NCBI RefSeq assembly: GCF_003073045.1
Contig: NC_037598.1
Span: forward strand, 8,029,842 to 8,093,841
DNA: 64,000 nt
Direction of reading: 5' to 3'
Source of the DNA: Pomacea canaliculata
Lineage: Eukaryota > Mollusca > Gastropoda > Architaenioglossa > Ampullariidae
Shown here: positions 35,191 to 49,067 of the stretch, piece after piece
Numbering within the stretch: the first letter of the stretch is position 1
Layout of the letters: each line of letters opens with the position of its first letter
The notes under the pieces: model-generated
What the model was told of the DNA's origin: nothing
Databases searched by the model: none
The model's input: only the letters and a program-made list of their open reading frames with translations
Made by a program: the position numbers and the translations under genes

Positions 35191-38100
35191 GGAAGTAAAA
35201 CAAATCTGTTATCCTCGTGTTGGTTAGTCAGGCTATAAAAACAATTTATTGATCCGTGGTAGGCTTAAGTAAGTTGGGTTAATTGTGTAGTTGTTATAGC
35301 TTTCACGTTATATATTGCGACATTCGGTATTATCAGCGGTCAGTTACACAGCTTTACGTTGTTTGTTATGACAACATTTTGCTTTATTTATTTATTCCTT
35401 CTGTTATCTAACTTACATTGGGATGAGAAATGGTTATAATAATTTGAATACACACACAATCGCGCACATATAGAAAAATAAACACTTGAAACAATTAAAG
35501 GATTATTCGCCGTGACAGTAATTATATACTGATTGCATCAGGAGTCACCCACAAATATTTCACTGCAGTTGTAACTGCTTTCTGTTTTGGGCTGTAATGA
35601 CTTTGACATATGAGAAGAAGCATATATGTTACTGTAGTTGTATTCAGGCATATATACATGTGTGCGTGTGTGCGCGCGCGCGCACGTATGCGTGTATGAC
35701 GGGGAGAGAGAGAGAGGAAGCTAAAGCACTGGAGTTTGAATTTTGAGTGGGCCTGAGCGTATTTCAGGAGGTAAGTAAACAACAGTAACAACCATGCATA
35801 TCTTCATTAACACCATCTCCTAGATATAAGAGCTTTAAAGAGGACTGTGAAAAATGTAATTGACTCACAATAATACAATCATGCAAGATAAACAACAACA
35901 AATAAAAACCACCATCCTAAAAACCACCAGCTGAGAGAATTGTACTAAACTGTAGCTTAGAGGCCACCAGTCCATTTATGATTATGCTTTCTACCATAAA
36001 TATTTCAAGTACATAGGGCAGGGGTGAACAATTAGTACATCCCATGGTACGGATGTGGCTTGTGGACGTCTTTTGACTGGCTCTTCTGCCAAATGTGAAG
36101 TGCACTTGTCTTAATTTTTTTTTAATTCAGCCTAGGTTAATTTGAACATTAGAAATCAGCAGTCCATAAAATTTTAACACAGGCGAAGTACAAAGCTAAC
36201 AATATCACAGCTGACATGTCTGATGGAGTTGTTAGAGAGCATCGGGGGTGGCTGCCTCCAAAGGAAAGGCTGGTTTTAAAGTTTTAATGTGTGTGAATTC
36301 AAACAGGTTCACTTTATACCATACATTTTTTAGTAAACATCATTATGTACTCATTAGTTGTTCATTCCATTATCGCTAATATAGTCACCTGGTGTAGGGT
36401 TTAGGTATTTTGCCAGCCTGCCACATAGCTTAGAAATTTGAGACCAGCCCACAAAAAGAAAACTTTGTCCACCCCTGACATAGGGTGTTTATAATCTTTT
36501 TAGGTACATTAACTTTTGAGGTGTTTATGTAAGCTTATTTAGGGCAAATGCAAAATATAGTTCAGTTTCATCGCTTGGGCAAAATGGATATTGTGAAGGA
36601 TGATGCTCAAGATAATAGCAAAATTTATGAAATTTCAGAACTGTTATCCATAATCTAAATTTAATTAAGACTTCTCTCTCTTACCAAATGTGCTTAATAT
36701 TTAAAAGGTAATTGCTTGATAATATTTCTGATTTGAATGTACTATTTTCAGAGAAGTATTTACTGCTGCTATAGTCTTACTGTTCCAATGGACTTACTGT
36801 TCCAATCCTGCTTACCATTGGTTCTCCCATACAATACCCAATCCAAACTGATACAAAATAATCATTACATACTTTAACCAGGTGAAATTTTTATTTAGGT
36901 GCAGGTTTAATAGAATATTTGGTGTCAACTTTGTCAGAAAATTTTGGGAATCTGAAATCTCTAGTAATTGTTAGCCAGTCACAAAATCCTAAGCCCTGAA
37001 ATTATTTACTGGGTTATACAGTTATACAGCCCTTATACAGTTAAGAGGAAGTTTGTTGGTGTTTTATTCATACTCCTTAAATATTTAAAGATTTTGCAAG
37101 TTTGTTCATTTTTTTTCAACAATGCTGCAGTTGTAGCCCATGTTCTTGATAAGTAACATGATTATAATCTCTTCTGGTGTACTTCAGGGATTACAGCTTA
37201 GATAATACCATTACAAGATGAAGTTTGTATTAATTTGCCTTCCTGAAGATTTACAGTAATGATGGTGTACTTTTTTTTCTCAAACATCTGAGTATATGTG
37301 TCTTTTTATGTGTACATCTTAACCTTCTTTAAGTGTTTGTAGTTTTGTGGTAGCTAGAAATCTGTAAAATACTAGGTCTTACATTTACAGACTTTGAGCA
37401 AACCCCTCTATATTATGGGTGTAACCTTTCTAATAACTCAAAATGTGTTGATTTTCTTTTGTTAACTTTTGGTTTCTTCAAGACTTTAGGAGCTTATATA
37501 GAATTGAAACATCATATGTATACTTAAAAGATTTGTGTTTAAACTGCAGAGCTTGAAAGAATAATAATAAATTTCAAGCAAATATCCTATGCAGTTATTT
37601 TTCCTTGTAGACAATTCTTTATTTAAACTTGATTAATTCTCCATATTGCACCTGTTTTTATATTTCCAAAGTTTGAAAGATTTTAATTATGTAAGTAAAA
37701 TTTGGGTACACCACAGGAAGTGATTGTGCCACCTGCTCAGAAAATATACTGCCTGTACTACTGACTAATTAATCGTCTTCTTATTCTTAGTGATTATAGA
37801 GGCATCTGTGTGGAATTGCTAGCAACCTGTTGCCAACTTTTTCCACTCTGTACTGTTTTTACAGAGATGGCAAAATGGGTAGCCTGTGTCTATTCATGGA
37901 TATGGTATCACTTTTACCTCACCTCTTTCCTCCTCTTAGCATGCTGCCATATGAGATGATCTTTACAAGGCGTTTTGACCTTCCCACTTGGCCTATACAT
38001 TGCAGCTTTCATTTCTTCAGTATAGGCAGAGGACTTTAAAGGTCTAGAACCCTGCTTGATTCTTTTGTTCAGATTTTTCTGGATGGAATGGTCATTGTGA

Positions 38101-38909
38101 TGCACAGAATCTTCCAGAAACACCTGTCCCCTCATTTCTTTACTTTAGATCTTCAGTTAGAAAACTTCTCTCATGAACATTCAGTCATAGAGATAAAGAT
38201 CATGAGTGTATGAAGTATTTACTGGTTTAAAAGGTAAGAGAGATGTTGTTGTTTCAGGAGATACTTTTAAGTTTTTTCAGTGTAGCAGTTTTTGATAGCA
38301 CATCTTGGCTAGGGTGCTTAACTACTTGAAGTTTATTATTGTTTTAAGTATTTGTTGATTGGTAATTTTGCATTGATGCCGTATAGGTTGTAGGTTTATC
38401 TCCTTATAACTGGTCTTTATTCCATACACTGCTGTTTTGTCAATAAGGTGCTGTGCTATCTAGCAAGTTGTGCATCTTTGATAAGCAGTCCATTCCATTG
38501 GTGAAAGGTAAACAGTGAATCAACGTGGACCGAGAGTTCAAATATAGTAAAATTATCTTAATGTGTGTAAGTTATGATTCTTTTGAGGAAGGCATTAAAG
38601 AGGGTAAGACATGAAATACAACTTCTTGTCATGGAATGGAAATATATGAGGAGAGGTGGGGGTAGAGCACCATAGTCCTGCAATAGTTTTGCAAGTACCA
38701 TTATGAAAGTATTATAGAGACAAAGTATAAAACAGGACACAGTACTTTGCTTGTGCACTTATACATTTTGTATAAATATGTGAGTTTTGATCTAAATATT
38801 TTAAATTATGTGCCTTTGTGAAAATCATATTAAGGACAACAGCATGCAGCTCTTCTAGCATAATAAATGAAGATAAGTTTTGTTTAAATTTTTCTTTCAG
38901 TATCTAGAG
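35191..38909. other. Probable first intron or 5' flank of rolling stone A
   Basis: AT-rich DNA with no coding exon. The notable part is an alternating purine-pyrimidine tract at 35662-35698 (TG repeats and a GCGCGCGCGC core). A GA run follows at 35702-35720. Confidence 0.45.
35662..35698. repeat. Alternating TG/CG tract, Z-DNA-prone
   Basis: TGTGCGTGTGTGCGCGCGCG continues into CGCACGTATGCGTGTATG, an almost unbroken purine-pyrimidine alternation of about 37 bp, the sequence type that most easily adopts left-handed DNA. Confidence 0.85.
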
Positions 38910-40082
38910 ATGGCTGGTTGTGTGGCAACACTGCGTAAGGAATTTCGCCTCCGTAACTTTGGCTTCAGTGGTGTGAAGAAGGAAAGATTCTGCATGCCAA
39001 TAGTAAGTTGCAGATTTATTCTGAGGGTAACAGCAATTTATTTAAAATAATAACATATTCTTTTGTGGCAGATACAGCAATTTTATTCATTTAACTAATT
39101 AAAAAGGTAGTAACAATTATTTTATTTGTTAGTTGCATAGAAGCATTTCTCTTGATTAATAATCTATTGGTGAAACAGTGTTTCACTATATCTTAAATAA
39201 TACAGAGGTCATAAGTTGCAAGTTTTTTAACAAAAAACCCCTTTAAATATGCTTTTGCAGTGGCAGGTACCATTTGTTTTCTACCTGATCTACCGTTTTG
39301 TGCTGATGGTGTATGTCATCTTCTGGCTTGGGTATACATCTCACTTTCATGGAAGTAATCTTGAAATTTGGGGTGCATACCTGACTAACTGGACCTACAC
39401 ATTGCTGACAGTGTACATGATTGTCCACTGCCTAGTGGTCTCCTATTACTATGTTTGCACTTTCTGTGGTCAGGATCGTTACATGTACAGCTTCTGTAGA
39501 AGAATGAATGTTGAGTACCATACAAGCATTTTTGCAGAGCAGAGCGAGAGAATGGAGCATGAGCATGAGTGTGTTGTTGGTGAAGAACCTGAGACCGAAG
39601 TTTTGTTGGTAGGCACAGTCAGTTTCGTTAATAGACCACCATGGTACATGTGCATTACCTGGGTACTTTTTTCAGCAGTGTCCACTGGTGCTGTCATGGT
39701 GACTATTGTTTTTTTCGCTTTTTTGTTTCCAGTAATGAAAGGAGCATCGGTAATGTCTTTAGAAAATGTACAGCTTCATTTGCTGAACTCTGTTATCATA
39801 CTTCTTGAGAACTTTATAACTGGTATACCTTGCAGACTTCTCCATGTTGTGTATCCCATACTTTATGGGTTATTGTATCTTCTTTTCAGTTTGATTTACT
39901 GGGCAGTTGACCACAGTCATGTCATGTACCCTATCCTAGACTGGAACAAGCCAGGACCAACTGTGGGCTTTGTATTTTTGATAGGCTTCGTCTTCATTCC
40001 CATCATATATACTTTTTTCTTCCTTCTGTACCGACTGAAGATGTCAGTTTTCCACTTGCTTTATCGCAGAGCAAATCTATAA
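38910..40082 (+). CDS. Protein rolling stone-like, paralogue A
   Basis: Two coding exons, 38910-39002 (31 codons) and 39261-40082, phase 0, give 304 aa. Drosophila Rolling stone is a multipass membrane protein needed for myoblast fusion. Family hallmarks here are EFRLRNFGF in exon 1 and, in exon 2, LIYRFVLMVY, WGAYLTNWTYTLL, PPWYMCITWVLFS, LHLLNSVII, PCRLLHVVYP, IYWAVDH and LDWNKPG. About six or seven hydrophobic segments are seen and no signal peptide. The hydrophilic loop at about residues 105-150 is acidic and is the least conserved part compared with copy B. A 5' non-coding exon ending near 35187 is possible. AATAAA at 40342-40347 lies about 260 nt after the stop. Its sister copy is about 8 kb downstream, in the same direction. 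Confidence 0.92.
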
Positions 40083-41893
40083 ATGAGAGTTCACTTTTGT
40101 TCAAAAAGTTTAAGTCTGAAGCTTTTATAATTCCTGTGCAGATCACATGTTTTTGGCTAAGAAAGAAAAATAAGCCAGTCTTGTATAAAACAAGATAAGG
40201 TGATAATCATTCCAAAATCTACATTTGTTTCACGAAGATCCAGTTTGTCCAATTTTACTTTTTTGTGAACAGACCATTTTGCAATAATTCTGGTACAGAA
40301 GCTGCATCTTGCTAGAAGAAGAGTAAGTGAATCTGTAGTTAAATAAATTTTTTGGCACTTTTATAAGTAATATTTTGGATTTAAATATTTTGAATTGTTG
40401 CAGTTCATTATGTAACCTGTTAAAGTATTATTCTTAGACTTCTTGTACATTTCTGGCACGCCACCTTGCAATTTTTGTGGTTATTCCAGAAAATTTTACA
40501 CAAGTGCCTCATATGGTCTGTACTTGGATAAAATAAACATTTATCCTGGAGCAGTTAAGATTACAAATTTCAAGAGAACAGGCATTAGATTGTGTTTGTC
40601 TGTGATGAATTGTAATGTACTGCATTAGTACAGAGAGAGTACTTATATTTTCTTCCTTGATCTTAATTTTTAAAATATTAATAACCATGTGAATCTGTAT
40701 AAACAAGCTAATCAGAGTAAAACTTTTGTTGTTCAGCAAGTAGGACTTTTGAATCTGGTATTTCTAGGATTTCTAAACTGCCATCGTAGTGTTAAACATG
40801 GAAAGGATAGTTTTATGTACAGTTACATTCATGAGATCACGAAATTAATTCTTCGGATGATTCCAAAATACATTTTAAATTACATGTCAGATACAGTGGA
40901 TGACACATATTCCGAATTTACATTTATTGATTACTTCCCCTTAGTAGATTTTTTTTTCAGTCATCACTTGTTTACTCTATTCAAATGGCATAATCAGGGT
41001 AATTAATAAAGCTGTCTTTTCAGCTTAACTAAAACCATATAATGTTTGATACTCAGGATTCACATGTCTTACAATTGTACATCACGTTGCTGGCATGACT
41101 AATAACATTCCATTGTTTTAGCTGTATGTGTAGAGCTCACAAGGTTTAACATTTAGTCCTGTCCAGCAGAGCTGAAAGTGGTCAGACACTTTGGGTCACA
41201 GACCAGATTGCCTTTTTTTTGGCTGTCCAGATCGTGATAAGTTTCCTGGATGAAGGACTTTGGACAGGACAACGTGGAACACTCTGTTCTTTCATCTACT
41301 TTTAAAATACATTTGCAACATAGTGCGGAAACTCCAGGAGAAAGAGGAACTCGATCAGTCAGGAGGGTAAAATGCAAGTAAGCATAAAAATCGACTACCA
41401 AAAAAAAACAAATTGCAACAATCAATGCAGGGGTGAATCAAAAATATTGTAAACAACCTTGGTTTAAAGGTGTCTTCAATAAAAAATCAAATGACTTCAG
41501 TAACATTTATGTACAACATATGCAACATTTAGACACCCTTCTTTCACTCCCTTTACGAGTTCTGTAAAATAAAATTTTTTCTGTTGCTATTAAAATAATG
41601 TACACATTCTAATGAGTGTAATTTGGTAACATTCTTAGTTTTAACCCCTTCTGTTTGGCTTTGGTAGTACAGTCCTTTCCTTTTGGATTTTAACAGTATG
41701 TGTCAAGTTTGGGTATGACACAGACTGGTCTGTGACACACTTCCACTGTGTCCACATGGAATGTATCTTTCTACTTCATAATATGGGAAATGTGAGGACT
41801 GTGTGTTTTGCACTTTCTATGCATATGGCATTGCTATAGAGTATTGCATTCTGTTGATGGATAACTACTTTTTCCTGCCATTTTGTGTTCATT

Positions 41894-41924
<31 letters not shown>

Positions 41925-44749
41925 GAGGGGTTGAGACATCATTACCAAGCCATAGGTTTGATAGAAAACATCGACATGCTCTTTGTCATTCCATGAACAT
42001 GAAGTCTTTAGGAGTCAGACCACAAGAGCAAATCTCACACCAAGGAGCAAGTCAAGTCTGCCGAAAAATCATAAAAGAAAGCTCACTTTGTACTATCCTC
42101 CAAAATCCTGATAGCTAAGAGTTAAAACTGCTTGAAAAACAGTAGCAATCTGTTCCTTGAGCAACAAATTATAAGTGGATAATTTTCTTAAGTACCAGAA
42201 GTGTTGAAACGTCAAAAAAACAAACAGGGAAATACAGTAAATCAATAAGCTGTGACAAAATAGAAATGAATTTACAAAACAAAACGTGTTAGAGATAAAA
42301 TGAGAACCAAATGTATTTTCGTTCAAATATACTTAATGTAATATTTCTTACACTAGAAAAAGTTGAATGTAATATTTCTGACTGCCTGGTTTATTTCATT
42401 TATATACATATTGAATACATCTGCTGCTTACAAGTTTCATAAGCCAAAACAAATGGTAACACTATATGTGTGTCAGTCCACTTATTACACTTTCTGTGCA
42501 ATGGTTTTTAATGAGATTATGCAGTGCCAGTGACTCTTATTTATGACAAAGTACCCAGGTGTATTGATGATTCTTTGTATGATTGTAAAAATGCATAGAC
42601 AAGAAAATGTGTATCATGTAATTTCTTGTAAAACTTGCAATTTATTGTTTTGATTTTTCTGGAACAGACCTGTTGAAGTCACATAAAATTTTGCAGAAAC
42701 AGGAAGATATATTGTTTCCAGGACTATGCTGGTTTTCATGCAAGTTAGCTGCACAGCACAGTCCAGTAATTAATTGCAATGAGTAGCTGATCTATTTTAA
42801 AGGTGAGGTCAAGGTTTAAAGGGTGATGCATGGCTTGAACATTTAGAAGAGGTCCCTCTCTAGCCATTTTTCTGGGGTTTTTTTATGTTTCTCATTTTAC
42901 ATTTTTGCTATGTTTTAAAGTGATACAAGATACTGATGTTTGTTTTAATTTCCACATCCTGGTGACTTTTCATTATTGCATAGAAATTTTTAAAGTTCTA
43001 AACTGCATAAAGACTTTTATAGATTATAAAGACTTTTATAGATACTTCGCTTACAAAAGCTGTTTACAGTAATTTTTATGAAGTGTTAAGTCTTATTTTT
43101 TTGTTCTTAAATTACAAGTATATTCATTGGTTTGATAGGGTGATATGACGCACCCTGTCAAAGAATTTGTTTGCTATACCTTCACAGCATTTTAATAGTT
43201 TACTGTTTTAATTTTGCTTGAAATCCATATATATGTAGTGTACAAAATGAACAAATGAATGCTTTCTAAACTTTTCTTTTTCAAAAGCTCTTCCTGCCTT
43301 TTTTAAAGAAACCCCAGAAGTTTTGATTCCAGGGATTTTTTTTTCAAATAAGAAAATGTATGAGATTACCACATTTGTGATAACAATAAATCTGATATTA
43401 AAACTGCTCATGTTTTTGCTTATTTGTAATCTCTTTCACATATAAAATGGTAGACTTTAAAAAAAAAACCTCTATCCCAAGTGCTTTGAGTGTTGTATTC
43501 AAGAAATCATAACAATTTGAGTAATAAGACATTTTTCACGAACTGCGTGCATGGTTAGAAGCATGACGAATTATGTGTCGCAATCATAATGGTCAGGAAG
43601 GTCTGAAGTAAGAGGAAGATCGGTACGTGAAATTTATGAGGGGCCTGGAATGGGAAGAATCTGGACAACTGTAGATAAGGGAGGTGAGTAGACGACAACT
43701 GATGAACGGGGCCTGGCCACCGACGCGACAAACACCGGCATCGCCGCGCGATAACGTGCGGTAGGTCCTCTCTTTTGTTCTTTGCCTAAGCAGCAGCGCA
43801 TCAGCATGGACAGATTTTCAAATGCAAAGTGTTTTGACTTTGATGTTTTCGCAGTGGATTGAAGATACACCGAAAAGCAATTCATCACCAAAACTGCTTG
43901 GAATAAACAATAATAACGATAAGGAGTCCTTGGGGCTGAAGCAGGGGTAGTGCGATGCCTTGCGTGTAGTGATGCAGGGGCAGCAGTGAGAATGTGGTGG
44001 TGGGCCTCAAACCTATAAAGTATAAACAGCAAAAGGAGGAGGCCTTCTGACCCTCGCCAACACAATTAAAGTCCGAGACGGCACCACTTGCACATGGGGT
44101 GCGATGGAGGGACCTGGGCCCCTAGGTTTGTCTCTGGCAATTCACCTAATTTCTTCCCCATGGTAGTGAATGACACTAAGGAAACCGACCTCGGGGGACG
44201 CGTGACATTAACAGTGAAAGCGGGGGTGAGGACACCCAAACTAGACGTACAGCTTGTCACCGTCGATAGGGATTGCAGCTAAGGCATGTATCATGGCGAC
44301 TCACCATGATAAAAACGAGCTATCGGGGACCAGGCCCAAAGACAACATGGCAAAGATTGGTGAACTGTCGTGCCGGTACACCTGGCAGTCTGCAATATGA
44401 CGAACAGTATCCCATCAACCAGGAAGCGATTCCTCCTTATCTGGCTACAAGTTGTCTTAGTGCAGTCCGACAAGGCGATTAATTGTTTATCGCTGTTACA
44501 TTTTTTGCAGTGTACTTAAGCAATATGCAAGCATATAAGCAAACATGGAAGGTTTGACTACTTTCACAAATAGATAAAACAACTTGCAAATTGATGGAGG
44601 CTAAAAATTGTTAACAAGACGAAAGTAGTAATTTTTTTATGCGTGACCAGGAATTTACTCATGTTTACGTTTGCTAGTCAAAAAGTGGATGTTATATTTG
44701 GTTTCATTACTTTTGTATTTATTTTAATTACAATCATACACTCATTAAA

Positions 44750-44965
44750 ACACAGATGAAACTATATGACAAAGTTGCTAGAGCTATACGTGTGCAGTTG
44801 TGAGAAGATGTCGCAAAATGATGCTACCACATGACATGCAAATCGAAATTATTTGATCGAATGACTGTCACTGTTCTTTTATATGGTTGAGAAGTGTGGT
44901 GCCCTTCAGTAGGTCAGTAAGTTGCATCTGCGATTCATCAAAATGATTTCTAAATTAAATAAATC
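44750..44965 (+). mobile_element. LINE reverse-transcriptase relic
   Basis: Plus-strand blocks KLYDKVARAIRV, then SKLFDRMTVTVLLYG, then EVWCPSVGQ resemble the 'K.LFD....PVLLYGSEVW' segment found after the reverse-transcriptase core of many non-LTR elements. It carries stops and is only about 200 bp. Confidence 0.6.
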
Positions 44966-45485
44966 CACCCCTACAAAAATTATATATGGGTAGCTTGGGG
45001 AGATTTAAGCAATGGGTAGAATGCTCAATTATTTGGTTTATATTAATTTTTGAAGTGTATTGTATCGCTTTCTGTTGGATCTATACTATAAAACAAAATA
45101 TAAATCGCATATAATACAATAAACTACAATTAAATTACTCTGTATCAACTGGGACTTTCTGGTATAGGGATTAATCAGCTGTAATTACTTGTTCAGTATA
45201 GCAATTTACACTTAAACTAACTCGTTGTCTGGAAAATCAGTATATACAACACTTGGTTAGTGATATTAAACAGCTGATACTTATTACAATTACCGTTTGA
45301 ATAAGCTTTTTAAAATTGAGGGATATCTGTCTTGTTTACTGATAGGCTGTTATTTACAATGACGTACTCTAGAATTTTGAATCATAAAATGCTCATTCAG
45401 ACAGGACGAATTGCAAATATATACCACGTGATGAAAGGTTGCGCAGTTTGGGTGATGTTCATAAAATAAAAGATGATATATATAT

Positions 45486-45650
45486 ATCACAAAGCAGAGG
45501 CAGCCCTAGCAGTATGCCGGGCCCTGCGCGAGCGTCATATGCGGGGCCGAGAGTCGAAAGTGCATGTAGACAGCTAGCACCACAAGAATTTCCTATCGCC
45601 GGGCCTGAGACGGTTGCCCCAGTTGCCACTCCAAAAGGCAATCCCTGAAA
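45486..45650. repeat. GC-rich hAT-like patch (weak)
   Basis: GC-rich island in AT-rich DNA, starting CAGAGGCAGCCCTAG and ending GGCAATCCCTG, with GGGCC blocks like those of the MITE at 26270. No convincing target-site duplication was found. Confidence 0.35.
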
Positions 45651-47369
45651 GTAAGCAGTTATTTGCTAGCATTAGAGATACGTGTATTTATATTCATCAC
45701 TATATATTTGTAGCAGTCCCAACAGTTTGAAGTGTTGTAATCTGCTAAATACAATCAATTTATTGACACAACTAGAACATTTTGAACGTGTCACATCAAA
45801 AACATTCATATGAACTATTTGATGTGTTCAAATGTTGTCGTCGACGTTTATCGGTGTTATCAGGAGTCGTAGTGTTTTGATAAGCGTGGTCACGCTTAGA
45901 TCGACGATATCAAATCAGCTGCACAACCATATGTTACCTACCGTTAGTTAGCTTGAGGACTTGGGAAAAGACAGAAAACATGTCTAACAACGTTTCTCGT
46001 GGAGAACAAATGGAAATGAAACGCGTGCGGTCGTGCACGAAATCACTTTTTTCCCTCTTTCCCTCGCCGGAAGTAGTGAGCTTCGCCCTAGCGCTATCGC
46101 AGGACGGCGTCAACTGTGTCAGTTACTCACATCCGGGGACTCCCTATATCACTGTGACATACATGAACTGGCCATTTCCTTCCTCGTCTTTCACACTATG
46201 CACTGTTTCTGAGTCTACAAAAGGTCAGTATACTTTTAGAGCATTATTAATAATTCTATGATGATGATGATAACAATAATGCGGATTCACATAGCTTATT
46301 TCTCCACTGTACAGTAGACTCAATATGCTTTACAAGTACATTGAAAACATAGAAAACACAGCAACAGAATGTATAAACACATATTAGCAACCGGCTAGAG
46401 ACACATCAACAGGCATAAAAGACAGAAAAATCTGCTCATGAAGCATTCCTGGAGGTTCGGCATAGAAAAGGACTGGTAGACTTCGAGCGGTAAAAAGGTG
46501 AATTGGAGAAGAGGTCTGTTTAAATCTCACTGAGGTAGCACATGGAAGCTTGCAAAAGATATGAAGCAGTTTTAGTCCGCACTATCTGTAGATGTCCGGA
46601 GACTCCGAGTGGTAACACATGTTCCAGCGTCAGGGAAGTGAGACGGCAGAGAACATAGCTGTCCGACCCTCACAATGGTGAGTGGCATAACAGTTGCATC
46701 AAGACTAGGAAAAAAACAATTGATGGTATAAGTTGAGCAACGTTACCAAATGTTTCGATAAAACGGTTTCTTTGTGTGTGTTCGTGTACGTGTTGTAAGA
46801 ACAGAAACATATAACGATTTACTGAATACATACATTCCATTAAAAGTATTGTTTTAAAAATTGCCTGTTACATTTAGAGTGCTATAGTCAAGTCAAAGAT
46901 GTCAGGATGACACGTGAACTTTTACGCCATGATAGTTTAATTTGATGTTTGTGGCAAAGTCTTATAACTACACAACTCCAGTAATGACAAAAATACTTTT
47001 TGAAGTACTTGAGCATCAAACTTCGCCCACAGTCAACGTCAGTAAGCAGACACTACTTACACCGTCCAGGCAGTCCAGCCTTTGTCATTTAAATATTTCA
47101 TGCATTTTACATGTCATCTTCACTGAGGAAAAATACGTTGAATAAGATCGTCATCATCATTCATGTGTCTACATTTGTACACATTTATTCTAGAGTGTTT
47201 TAATTGTCGCTCTTTATTACTGCTTAAAATGTACTACTGCGCTACATACCCTAGGTACAATTGCCATATAAAATATCATTCGTATGATATATATATACAC
47301 ACACACTTATTAAGTAGGCTGGTTGCGACAAACCAGTGCATATGCATGTTCTGTCTTCTTTACAGTTCA

Positions 47370-49006
47370 ATGGCTTCGTGTCTGAAAACACTCCGTGGTG
47401 AATTCCACCTAAGGCAATTCGGATTCGGTGGCATCCAGAAAGAGAGATTCACTGCTTCTCAGGTACCACAGCTAGTTGCTCTTTCTTACCAGGCTTTCGC
47501 ATGCATGGCACAAGGTAGAGAAGACAAAATAGTAGGAAAAAATGAATAAGAGTTAGGTAGTAATTATATTTTTACATACAGTATTCACAAGAAGTATATG
47601 TACATTAGACTCGTGCTTTTTAAACAAACATGCAAAAGTAAGTGGCTCACTTATATATCGCTTCTAGCTGAGTTACGCTATTGCCACTCTTTCAGCTATG
47701 GTGTTATTGGCAGCTTTCCATCTTTTGCTTCATTTGAATCAAGCTTATTCATGCGCGGCGACATTGTATCAAAATAAGAAAACACCTCTACTCTTGATGT
47801 CCCTTTGTTGGCTTATGTTCGGTAAACAGGTGCACAATGTACAACTCACTCGCTCTCATTCCCTTCTGTGCCTCCTTTTCTTTCTTTCACACTTTTTCTC
47901 GTTCTCACCGGTACCACCTCATAAGATGTTGTCCGCGTTTGTTATTCGTGGTATGTTTCAATTTCTTATGCGTAGAAGTTCTACATTAGGAGTCACCGAT
48001 AACATCTTAGAATGAATAAAATAAACATGCCTCAATTTATCAAACCTATATCTACCGAACAGTGTTCATGTCCAAGCTGTAATCGAAATGAATATTCCTG
48101 CTAAATTTTGATGAGAATTAAATTTCGTTGTCTTTTTGGGCCTCATTGCAGTGGCGAATCCCCAGCTGGTTGTACTTAACGTACCGTTTCGTGACGATGG
48201 CATACGCTTTCCTCTGGCTTATCTACACCGCTTACCACGATCAAGCCCCTCAGCCCTGGGGCACATACTTGACGAACTGGACCTACAGTCTCCTAACCAT
48301 TTACCTGACCCTCCACTTCCTGACAGCTTTCTATGAGCACGTGCGATGCGGATGCCTGGGTCAAGGCCGGACCTGCTACGCGTCCCTGGGAAGGGCGAGC
48401 GTGGAGAAGCACGTGAGCATGTTCGTTGAGCCCGCGGCGGCGGGAAGCGTGCCGAGAGAGAACTTCGAGTGCGGTACTGACGACAATTCGCGAGACAAAT
48501 TCGTGGAGGTGCCGACGGAGCCGCCTCTAGCCGCCGCTGTGGGCAGGCCTCCCTGGTACCTGTGCGTCGTGTGGGCGCTATTTTCGACCGTGTCCACCTC
48601 TGCTGTCATGGTGACCATCTTGTTCTTCGCCTATGTCTTCCCCACCATGAAGAACGCAACCATGACCTCCGCCGACACCCTACAACTGCACCTGTTCAAC
48701 TCTGTCATCATAATCGCTGAACAAATGTTAACGGCCATCCCCTGCCGACTCCTGCACATTATCTACCCACTAATTTATGGAATAATCTACGTATTGTTTT
48801 CCTTGCTGTATTGGGCTGTCGACCACAACAATGTTGTCTATTCCGTTTTGAATTGGAACAATCCTGGGAAGACGATAGGCTTCGCAATTTTCGTCTTCGC
48901 CGTGTTTACGCCGTCAGTCCATATTTTCTTCTTTTTTCTGTCTCGGTTGAAAATGTACATCTTCCATTACGTCTACCAAGCGGAGTTGAATCAAAATTGG
49001 CATTAA
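47370..49006 (+). CDS. Protein rolling stone-like, paralogue B
   Basis: Two coding exons, 47370-47462 (31 codons) and 48152-49006, phase 0, give 315 aa. It has the same architecture as copy A: exon 1 is exactly the same length and 18 of 31 residues are identical (for example TLR.EF.LR.FGF and KERF). Exon 2 carries LTYRFVTMAY, WGTYLTNWTYSLL, PPWYLCVVWALFS, LHLFNSVII, PCRLLHIIYP, LLYWAVDHNN and LNWNNPGK. The central hydrophilic loop (about residues 105-150) is longer and differs from A. The coding sequence is markedly richer in G and C at third positions than copy A. AATAAA at 49062-49067 lies 56 nt after the stop. Predicted multipass membrane protein; role in fusion is inferred only from the fly homologue. 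Confidence 0.93.
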
Positions 49007-49061
49007 AGTGTGCGAAGAGTTAACACGCAATACCCATCTCTCCATTTGTTTCTCTTGGCAA

Positions 49062-49067
49062 AATAAA
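49062..49067 (+). promoter_or_regulatory. Polyadenylation signal, rolling stone B
   Basis: AATAAA, 56 nt after the stop codon; a second AATAAA follows within 20 nt. Confidence 0.7.

Larger units (their letters stand above)
40083..47369. other. DNA between the two rolling stone genes
   Basis: Holds the 3' UTR of copy A (AATAAA at 40342), a roughly 27-nt T run at 41893-41919, a 20-bp tandem pair near 43003-43042 (GACTTTTATAGATTATAAA type), a GC-rich patch at 43620-44480 with repeat-like wording, a LINE relic at 44750-44965, a GC-rich hAT-like patch at 45486-45650, and a GC-richer patch at 45950-46225 that ends in a plausible donor (AAAAG, then GTCAGT) and may be a 5' exon of copy B. Confidence 0.5.

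Noticed and set aside
43634..44065. 143-codon minus-strand open frame
   Set aside because: Low-complexity, Arg/Ser-rich translation in a GC-rich repeat-like patch; no family match or splice support.
45953..46261. 102-codon plus-strand frame upstream of rolling stone B
   Set aside because: Joining it to the next exon by the nearby donor gives a quick stop, so it is at best a 5' UTR exon, not coding.
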